Source: Rhizomys pruinosus
Taxonomy: Eukaryota > Chordata > Mammalia > Rodentia > Spalacidae
DNA length: 64,000 bases
Assembly: GCA_009823505.1 (NCBI GenBank)
Contig: VZQC01012374.1
Location: 317,430-381,429, forward strand
Reading direction: 5' to 3'
Shown here: positions 57,791 through 64,000 of the stretch, piece by piece
How positions within the stretch are numbered: position 1 is the first letter of the stretch
How the letters are laid out: each line of letters starts with the position of its first letter
Translations under genes and position numbers: made by a program
The notes under the pieces: model-generated
Database searches by the model: none
Seen by the model: the letters and a program-made list of their open reading frames with translations, nothing else
What the model was told of the DNA's origin: nothing

Positions 57791-57996
57791 TTTTGTTTTT
57801 TTTTTTTTTTTTTTTTATTTTTTTTTTTATAATGGTTTAACTTCTACTGTTTTCTGATTATTATATTAACATGACTCAGATTTTAAACTATGTTGGGACT
57901 TTCTCCCGTTCTACCTCTCAGAGCCTTCTCTGTCTCTCCACTCTACCGACTAACTGGTCCCTTTGTATGAGTCATTTCATATTGCTTATTTTATAG

Positions 57997-58080
57997 GGTG
58001 CTCGAGAAACATTTGAGAATTACTACCGAAAGCAAAGGCGAAAACAGGCTCGCCTGGTGCTCCAGCCTCCATCTAACATG
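57997..58080 (+). CDS. Exoc6b: Exoc6b exon B, left copy (probable assembly duplicate)
   Basis: The 84 nt are identical to exon B at 60484-60567 and encode the same 28 residues (GARETFENYYRKQRRKQARL and on to a final SNM). Acceptor TTTTATAG and donor GTAGGG are intact. It lies in the left copy of a block of about 2 kb that recurs after the N at 59808. A real Exoc6b transcript contains this exon once, so one of the two copies must be redundant. The left copy is followed by a broken exon C (58442-58486), while the right copy leads to an intact exon C and to exon D, so I take the right copy as the true one. If both were joined in a gene model, 28 residues would be wrongly repeated in frame. I infer an assembly artefact, but a true small duplication cannot be excluded from sequence alone. 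Confidence 0.6.
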
Positions 58081-58441
58081 GTAGGGTCACCACCTACAAT
58101 TTCCCTGTACTTTCCTTGTTTTTCTGTGATATGATGGTGGTGGGATAGGGGTGGGGTGACTGAGAGACAAAGAAACACTGAGACTCTCATTTTCAGACAA
58201 CTTTTGGTAGATGTGCCCTGAAGAATAGCAAGATACATCTCTAGATGTTGTGTGCCAGCCATCCTTGTGTTAGCTCTGCATCATTCCAGTTCCAGGCTTT
58301 TGTGAACCACTAAGATTTGCAAGCAACACACTATTATAGTTGTGTCTTAACTAAGAATAAGAGGAAATAACTGATCTTATGGTCCTTAAAGTAATACACA
58401 GAAAAAATAATTCTAAACTTTACAAACTACCTTTGTGGCAG

Positions 58442-58486
58442 CATAAACTTTAGATGGCTACGGAAGTATTTAAGTCAAATTGTAGG
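58442..58486 (+). pseudogene. Exoc6b: Exoc6b exon C, left copy, broken by indels
   Basis: This is the left counterpart of exon C at 60920-60966. It is 45 nt instead of 47: one G is missing after the first codon CAT, one A is missing in the GGCTACAGG stretch, one T is lost from the TTTT run and one G is gained just after it. The reading frame is lost after the first codon. The acceptor (GGCAG) and donor (GTAAGG) are still present, so a gene predictor could try to use it. The small scattered indels fit poor consensus at a contig end better than neutral decay, because the neighbouring exon B copy is perfect. Confidence 0.85.
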
Positions 58487-59299
58487 GTAAGGTATAAATA
58501 TTTAAATTTATATACTTTCAGTATATGAATTTGTAAGACTTTTAAAAGTAATTTCTTTCCTTGGGAAATTTTCTTTTTTTTTTTGTTATAATGTAAAAAA
58601 ATTTAGTAGTCATTCTTATAATTTAAAAGGAACATCTTGCTGGGTGTAGTAGGCCTCCCTGCTTCGGATACCGAGAGATACTGTCTCAACAAAGGAAAAA
58701 TAATGAAAAAGGGATTGCTACTGATTTGGTATATTTTATCCTTAGGGGATACTTTTGGTGACTAAAGACATTGTCTATTATTAATAAGTTAGATTTTGTT
58801 TCTTTATTCTGGTTTCAATATGAGCCACTAATCACACTTTTGGGAAGCTTTTCAATATGGCAGAAGGTCGCGTGGTTGTTTGGGGCGCGTCGGCCGTGGG
58901 ACCCCTGTATCCCCCCTGTGTGGTCCTCTGTGGTACCCCGTCTGTGCCACTGTCTGTTCTTATGGTTCAGCCCTGAGCAGGGCGGTGTTACCGCCGACCA
59001 GCGCTATCTCCCACCGTTGGTAGGAGGCGTGCTGATCCCCTGGCCTATAGTTTTTGGTTGTTATCTAGAGTAGATAAAGTAGTGTCCAATTAGAGTTACC
59101 AAATGAACACCAAGTACAGGCAGTTTGTTCCAACTGTAAGACGAAGACTATGGTTTAAAGAAAAATACTTAAGTTTGAATCTTCGGTAAAGGTTTCCCCC
59201 CCCCCCCCCCCCACCCCGCCGCTGCCCTCCCTATCGATCAGATTTAGGTTGCTTCAGTGTAATTAACTTTAATTCTGTATATCATTAAGTGTCAGACGA

Positions 59300-59485
59300 T
59301 CTAGTTTCACTTGGTAGAGTGTATGCATGGATTTGGTCCCCAGCAAAACTGCATACCTGTAATCCAACACTGGAGGTGGAGGCGAGGAGGGCCCACTAGT
59401 GTTATTCAAGGTCTTCCTCAGCTTACATAGGAGTTTTAAAGGCCAGGGTAGTTGCATTAGAACGCGGCTTCAAGAAAAAAAAGTA
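59300..59485 (+). mobile_element. B4-like SINE (left duplicate)
   Basis: CACTTGGTAGAGTGTATGCA, TTGGTCCCCAGC (ID-like), then a B1-like half with indels. Counterpart of 61738-61928. Confidence 0.7.
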
Positions 59486-59626
59486 AAGAGAATTTAAACC
59501 CCTAGTAACCAGTTCTTTTGCTTGTGAATGAAAAACTTTCACTTTCCCAAAGGCAGTTAAAAAATCAGTCTAACTTTTTTCAAAAAGTCTCTATAAAGTA
59601 CTTTTTCCTTACTCTCTTGAGAACTT

Positions 59627-59757
59627 CCCTCCCTGGTCCCCCTCCCTTCTTTTCCCTCTCCTCCTTCTCTATCTTCCATTTCCCCTTCTCCTTACCTTTC
59701 CCGCCCTCTTCCCTTCCCCTCCCTCCCCTCCCTCTCTCCCTCCTCCGCCCCCCTCGT
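59627..59757 (+). repeat. Polypyrimidine tract (left duplicate)
   Basis: CCCTCCC/TTCTTCC-rich stretch, counterpart of 62070-62196. Confidence 0.85.
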
Positions 59758-59808
59758 CTTGTTGGTACTGCAGATTGAACCTAGAGCCTCACACATGTTA
59801 TACAAATN

Positions 59809-60070
59809 AAGCATAGGCCTTGTTCTTCCTTCCACCCACAACCCTGGATAATACAAAAACAACAATAGAAAAAAACACCATACATAAATAAACAAATATA
59901 TAACTAACACAAGACATTTTAATTTATTCTTTTTTATTTATTATTTTCATTTAGTATTCTTCAATAAAAAAGAAAATAACAACCTAACAATAAAGAAACA
60001 GGAAAAATAAAGAAATAAGTACATAAAAATTAAATAAAAAATGAATGAAAGAATAAATGAATAAATAATA
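59809..60070 (+). other. AT-rich, noisy filler after the N
   Basis: Very A/T-rich, with AATAAA/GAAATAA-like wording and no match to the left block or to any repeat I recognise apart from the approach to the B2 tail. Likely low-quality contig-end sequence. Confidence 0.5.
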
Positions 60071-60316
60071 ATTTTTAATTTAATTTTATTTATTTTTGTA
60101 TGTGTATGAGTGTACTGTCTGCATGTAGGTTTGTGCACCCGTGTCGTGCAATGCCGGGAGGTCAGAAGAGGGTGTCGGATTCCCCTGGAACTGGAGTTCT
60201 CCTGGAATTGGAGTTTCAGACGGTTCTCAGCCGCCATGTGGGTGCTGGGGATCGAACCCGGGTCCTCTGTAAGAGCGGTCAGCGCTCTCAACCGCTAGGC
60301 CATCTCTCCAGCCCCC
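60071..60316 (-). mobile_element. B2 SINE, antisense, just before right exon block
   Basis: Full-length reverse B2 of the internal-duplication type, ending CATCTCTCCAGCCCCC. No TSD could be identified because the left flank is noisy. Confidence 0.93.
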
Positions 60317-60483
60317 AGATAATGGTTACTTCTATGTTTTCTGATTATTATAATTATTACAATGCAGATTTTAAAATATGTGGTACTTCTCCAGTTCTAC
60401 ACTTAGAGCCTTCTCTGTTCTCTCCAACTCTAAGAATAACTGGTCCATTTGTATGAGTTCATTTCATATTGCTTATTTTATAG

Positions 60484-60567
60484 GGTGCTCGAGAAACATT
60501 TGAGAATTACTACCGAAAGCAAAGGCGAAAACAGGCTCGCCTGGTGCTCCAGCCTCCATCTAACATG
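60484..60567 (+). CDS. Exoc6b: Exoc6b internal coding exon B (28 codons)
   Basis: The exon reads GGT GCT CGA GAA and so on, giving 28 residues with the Sec15 signature ETFENYYRKQRRKQARLVLQ and ending SNM. RRKQ and the PPSN ending fit EXOC6B; EXOC6 has RKKQ and PQSN at these places. Acceptor TTTTATAG, donor GTAGGG (not a strong consensus), phase 0 at both ends. It continues directly from exon A (IYSVL then GARE). Intron B-C is 352 nt, very short compared with the 54-kb intron in front. The basic run of residues sits in a helical-bundle region in Sec15 structures (family knowledge; not visible here). An identical exon is found at 57997-58080 in the left duplicated block. Confidence 0.93.
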
Positions 60568-60919
60568 GTAGGGTCACCACCTACAATTTCCCTGTACTTT
60601 CCTTGTTTTTCTGTGATATGATGGTGGTGGGATAGGGGTGGGGTGACTGAGAGACAAAGAAACACTGAGACTGTCATTTTCAGACAACTTTTGGTAGATG
60701 TGCCCTGAAGAATAGCAAGATACATCTCTTGATGTTGTGTGCCAGCCATCCTTGTGTTAGCTCTGCATCATTCCAGTTCATTCTTTTTGTGACCACATAG
60801 GATTTGCAGCAACACACTATTATATTTGTGTCTTAATCTAAGGAATAAGAGTAAATAACTGATCTTATGGTCTTAAAGTAATAACACAGAAAAAATAATT
60901 CTACTTTACTTTGTTGCAG

Positions 60920-60966
60920 CATGAAACTTTAGATGGCTACAGGAAGTATTTTAATCAAATTGTAGG
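60920..60966 (+). CDS. Exoc6b: Exoc6b internal coding exon C (47 nt)
   Basis: A short exon of 15 complete codons (HETLDGYRKYFNQIV) plus two bases GG that complete a glycine codon with the first base C of exon D. Acceptor TTTGTTGCAG, donor GTAGGT. The phase (0 in, 2 out) agrees with the split GG|C codon and with the expected Exoc6b protein continuing as IVGFFVVEDH. The HETLDGYRKYFNQ wording fits EXOC6B; EXOC6 has HETVDGYRRYFTQ here. Its left duplicate at 58442-58486 has lost the reading frame, so this copy must be the functional one. Confidence 0.93.
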
Positions 60967-61737
60967 GTAGGTATATATATTTAAATTTATATACTTTCAG
61001 TATATGAATTTGTAAGACTTTTAAAAGTAATTTCTTTCCTTGGGAAATTTTCTTTTTTTTTTTTTATAAATGTTAAAAAAATTTAGTATTCATTTTCTTA
61101 TAATTTAAAAGGAACATCTTGCTGGGTGTAGTAGGCCTCCCTGCTCTATACAGAGAGATACTGTCTCACAAAGAAATAATGAAAGGGATTTCTTACTGAT
61201 TTGTATATTTTATCCTTAGGGGATACTTTTGGTGACTAAAGACTTGTAATATTATTATAATTATTTTGTTTCTTTATTCTTGGTTCTAATATGGAGCCAA
61301 TAATCAGCAACTTTTGGGAAGCTTTTTCCAAGTATGGCAGAAGGTAGAGTGTTTTGGAGCCAGTAGGACTTGGGAACTCTGTTACAACTGTGTGTCTCTG
61401 TTGCAGTCTGTGCGCAGCTGTATGTGATTTGTAAAGCCATGTGTTCCCGCAGAGCAGACCTCATCAAACAGGTGGCAGGCCAGGCTGCTCCCATGGACCA
61501 GAGTTTGTGGTTCTCATCTAGAGTAGATAAAGTAGTGTCCAATTAGAGTTACCAAATGAACACCAAGTACAGGCAATTTGTTCCAACTGTAAGATGAAGA
61601 CTACGGTTTAAAGAAAAATACTTAAGTTTGAATCTTCTGTAAAGTCCCCCCCCCCCCCTCCTTCCCTCCCTTCTATCAGATTTAGGTTGCTTCAGTGTAA
61701 TTAACTTTAATTCTGTATATCATTAAGTGTCAGACGA

Positions 61738-61928
61738 TCTAGTTCACTTGGTAGAGTGTATGCATGGATTTGGTCCCCAGCACTGCATAAAAGTGGGTAG
61801 TGCATACCTGTAATCCAAGCACTGGAGGTGGAGGCAGGAGGGCCCCTATTTCAAGGTCTTCCTCAGCTACATAGGGAGTTTAAAGGCCAGGGTGAGTTAC
61901 ATTAGACTCTGCTTCAAGAAAAAAAAGT
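61738..61928 (+). mobile_element. B4-like SINE (ID plus B1 parts)
   Basis: CACTTGGTAGAGTGTATGCA, GGTCCCCAGCACTGC, then GCATACCTGTAATCCAAGCA and a B1-like end with an A tail. Confidence 0.75.
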
Positions 61929-62069
61929 AAAGATATGATTGAAAAATCCCCTAGTAAACATTTCTTTTGATTTGAATGAAAAAATTAAATTTTGAACAAG
62001 GAAGTTAAAAAATAAGTCTAAATTTTTCAAAAAGTCTCTATAAAGTACTTTTTCCTTACTCTCTTGAGA

Positions 62070-62196
62070 ACTTCCCTCCTGTCCCCTCCCTTCTTCCCTC
62101 TCCTCCTTCTCTTCTTCCATTTCCCCTTCTCCTTACCTTTCCCTCTTCCTCTCCCCTCCCTCCCCTCCCTCTCTCCATCCTCCTCCCTCTCTTCTT
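62070..62196 (+). repeat. Polypyrimidine tract
   Basis: Long CCCTCCC/CTTCTTCC stretch in the intron before exon D. Confidence 0.9.
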
Positions 62197-62198
62197 GT

Positions 62199-62400
62199 TG
62201 GTACTGCAGATTGAACCTAGAGCCTCACACATGTTATACAAATAACTTGGCACTGAACTGTATCCCCAACCTGACTTTTTAATTTGAGATAAGATCTCAT
62301 TAAGTTGCTTCAAACTCATTCTGTAGCTCAGGCAGGCCTTGAACTTTCAAGGCCTCTCATTTCAGCGTCCTGAATCTTTGAGTTATAGGCATGGCTAGGG
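62199..62400 (-). mobile_element. B4/ID-B1-like SINE, antisense
   Basis: GGTACTGCAGATTGAACCTA, AACTGTATCCCCAACC, then a B1-like reverse part (AGCTCAGGCAGGCCTTGAAC). The left block ends inside this element at the N. Confidence 0.65.
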
Positions 62401-62787
62401 GAATTATTTTAATATGCTGTATATTAAATTCTTAAAAATACATCTTGGTGTTTATTATCTGTTTATTGTTTATTAGTTTCTTAAAAATATATTAATGAAC
62501 TGTATTTTAAAATATATTGAAATTAGCCTTAATTAAATATATACATTTTTCTCTTTTTTATGTTGCTAGATTACATGATTAACATTTATCAGAAAAATAT
62601 CAGTCTAGTCATTGTAAAAGTGGTTAATAGAACAATATAAGTAATTTCAATTATGATACTGAATAGCTTTCTTCAGAAAAAAATTAATATTATCTTTGAA
62701 TTGGACCACAGCTTTTAATGCCAAAGATTAGCAATCATGATAACTATAATTTCTGACATCTGTGCTTTCTCTTCTTCTAAATCTCAG
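62401..62787 (+). other. Exoc6b: Intron end before exon D
   Basis: AT-rich unique sequence ending in the pyrimidine tract and AG of exon D. Confidence 0.6.
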
Positions 62788-62908
62788 CTTTTTTGTGGTT
62801 GAAGATCACATTTTACATACAACCCAGGGCTTAGTAAATAGAGCCTACATTGATGAACTATGGGAAATGGCACTTTCAAAAACCATCGCAGCACTCCGCA
62901 CCCACTCG
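62788..62908 (+). CDS. Exoc6b: Exoc6b internal coding exon D (121 nt)
   Basis: The first base C completes the glycine codon begun in exon C, then 40 codons follow (FFVVEDHILHTTQGLVNRAY to a final LRTHS). HTTQGLVNRAYIDELWEM is the EXOC6B form of a strongly conserved Sec15 segment (EXOC6: HVTQGLVTRAYTDELWNM). Acceptor is strong (pyrimidine-rich TTTCTCTTCTTCTAAATCTCAG region ending at 62787) and the donor is GTAAGA. The exon ends on a codon boundary, phase 0. Exons A to D together give 107 residues without a stop, roughly the second third of the protein. The following exon is not in the window. Only this exon of the B-C-D group lies outside the duplicated block. Confidence 0.95.
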
Positions 62909-63372
62909 GTAAGACGCATAAGGAAGTTCTTGCTTATTGTTGACTAGCCCATATTATTTGGTGTTTCACAATTTAAAAGCATGGAGGCAATGTGCTTAGA
63001 TGACTAAACTCTATAACAGTATGCTTGCTTTGTTGATGCACTCTGCAGTACACACGGCAGCTCACGTCTGCCATGTTTCTCTGTGTCAGCAGTATTCTAT
63101 GTATTTCATATACACAGTTATAATTTATCTGCACTGAAACAGTATAAAGCCATCTGTTGCCACTTATGTCATTAATATTAAGTTTGTATTCTCAGGAACT
63201 GGCCTTAGAGTGATTAGGTAAGCAACCTCTGTCCTACAGCAAGTGGAGTTTAGAATCAGACCTAGATGGAGCATGTGCCGGCGAGCACTTAGCCTCTCAT
63301 TTATTCCGACCTCTGTAATGCTCATCAATGTTGTAAACAATATGGGAAGGTCACAGTCTACTGACTTTTTGT

Positions 63373-63408
<36 letters not shown>

Positions 63409-63967
63409 TTTAAAATCTAGATTTCTCATATAAGAGAAAACATGGTATTTATCTTTCTGGGTCTGAATATTTAGCTTATCATAATGATTTCCACTTTATT
63501 GATTGATTTTTGCTATCATTTTTGAAAAAATATTATGACATATTAACTGGCCTAATTATAAAGTCCCATATATCTATTTGTATGTTTAGCTTAGTATGAA
63601 CTTTTTAATGATGGTCTAATTAGTGATTCAAGTATATAGATAGTTGACTTTTTAATTTTGATGTGCTTCCTGTTTATTCATGCAGAAAACACCTCATGTT
63701 GTGCTACATGTGAATACATAGGTCTAAATGATTTCCTAAGCTCTTTGCTTCTAGCTCTGAAATCAGCCTTCTACTATAGTTTACAATGCCTGAAATGCCT
63801 AGGCTTGTACCAGCCAGCTACTTATTAGGCTTAGCTCAAAAGAAGCATTAGAGGCAGGATAGTAATGAAAAAGTTGACTGCACATCATGTCATAATCAAG
63901 AAGACAAAGTCAGAGTCAAAAGTGTACCCCAAAGTCACAGAGAGAGGGGAAATAGATAAGAAGCATG
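62909..63967 (+). other. Exoc6b: Intron after exon D, unique sequence
   Basis: Begins with the donor GTAAGA. A (CA)n microsatellite lies at 63375-63407. No other exon or SINE body was recognised. Confidence 0.6.
63375..63407 (+). repeat. (AC)n microsatellite
   Basis: About 16 AC units. Confidence 0.95.
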
Positions 63968-63980
63968 GATATTAATGTAG

Positions 63981-64000
63981 ACTTTTTTTTTTTTTTTTTT
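63981..64000 (-). mobile_element. T-run at window edge, possible start of an antisense SINE
   Basis: At least 18 T at the very end, the usual form of an antisense SINE tail. The body is outside the window. Confidence 0.35.

Larger units (their letters stand above)
4068..57996 (+). other. Exoc6b: Exoc6b large intron between exons A and B
   Basis: The intron starts with GTGAGT and runs about 54 kb to the acceptor of exon B (about 56.4 kb to the right-hand copy of exon B as assembled). It is filled with SINEs in both orientations, L1 fragments, microsatellites and unique sequence, listed separately. No other exon of Exoc6b or of another gene was recognised in it. Its apparent length is inflated by about 5 kb by the duplication around 21080. 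Confidence 0.85.
57832..59807 (+). repeat. Left copy of 2-kb exon B-C block ending at the N
   Basis: Matches 60318-62247 in order: intron end, exon B, short intron, exon C, intron with a B4-like SINE and pyrimidine tract, up to the word TTATACAAAT directly before the N. It carries many more indels than the right copy, and includes a GC-rich segment (58867-59049) that does not align well with its partner. Confidence 0.88.
60318..62247 (+). repeat. Right copy of 2-kb exon B-C block
   Basis: Contains intact exons B and C and runs on without a break into the intron leading to exon D. Its left edge lies just after an antisense B2 (60071-60316) that is not present as a body in the left copy. Confidence 0.88.

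Noticed and set aside
57997..58486. A real tandem exon duplication creating an Exoc6b isoform
   Set aside because: The left exon C is frameshifted, the block ends exactly at an N, and two other Ns show the same pattern. I kept it only as a low-probability alternative.
61330..61510. Possible additional exon in the intron between exons C and D (CAG then a GC-richer stretch)
   Set aside because: Exons C and D join perfectly in phase and in protein order without it, and the left copy has unrelated sequence at this place.

Overview
The window is nuclear DNA of a myomorph rodent, read along the sense strand of one large protein-coding gene, Exoc6b (Sec15B, a subunit of the exocyst vesicle-tethering complex). 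The rodent call rests on dozens of B1 (7SL-derived) and B2 (tRNA-derived) SINEs, ID/B4-like SINEs and L1 pieces, many with clear target-site duplications. The commonest B2 and B1 variants (B2 with an internal duplication and a GCATTGCACGACACGG 3' region; B1 ending CGAAAAGACC plus an A tail) are not the usual house mouse or rat consensus as I know them, so I would not call it Mus or Rattus. I cannot name the species.

There are four real coding exons, all on the + strand: exon A (3999-4067), exon B (60484-60567), exon C (60920-60966) and exon D (62788-62908). They join in frame (69+84+47+121 = 321 nt, 107 codons) and encode a continuous internal piece of Exoc6b. Everything from 1 to 3998 is the end of the preceding intron, 4068 to about 57990 is one intron of roughly 54 kb, and the window ends inside the intron after exon D. 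No promoter, start codon, stop codon or polyadenylation site of the gene lies in the window.

The most important structural point is that three of the four single N characters (7991, 21080, 59808) sit at the joint of a direct duplication. Sequence just left of the N is repeated right of it: about 0.12 kb at 7991, about 5 kb at 21080, and about 2 kb at 59808. The last one duplicates exons B and C; the left copy of exon C (58442-58486) is broken by small indels. The pattern looks like unmerged overlapping contig ends, not biology. A broader noisy stretch (about 54.9-60.1 kb) shows indel-rich versions of SINEs and a GC-rich block with no clear match in the partner copy.

Layout: 1-4 kb intron with B2 and B1; 4-16 kb SINE-rich intron; 16.1-26.0 kb the two 5-kb copies (B2, B1, sense L1 3' end, antisense L1); 26-46 kb SINE-rich intron with L1 ORF2 fragments and older rodent repeats; 46.9-49.0 kb a repeat-poor island; 49-57.8 kb SINEs, microsatellites and noisy sequence; 57.8-63 kb the duplicated exon block and exon D. 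I found no RNA genes, CRISPR arrays or previously undescribed biological system. The points most worth following are the assembly duplications across coding exons, a dispersed 164-bp direct repeat, a B2 with an apparent 3' transduction, and the repeat-poor island.
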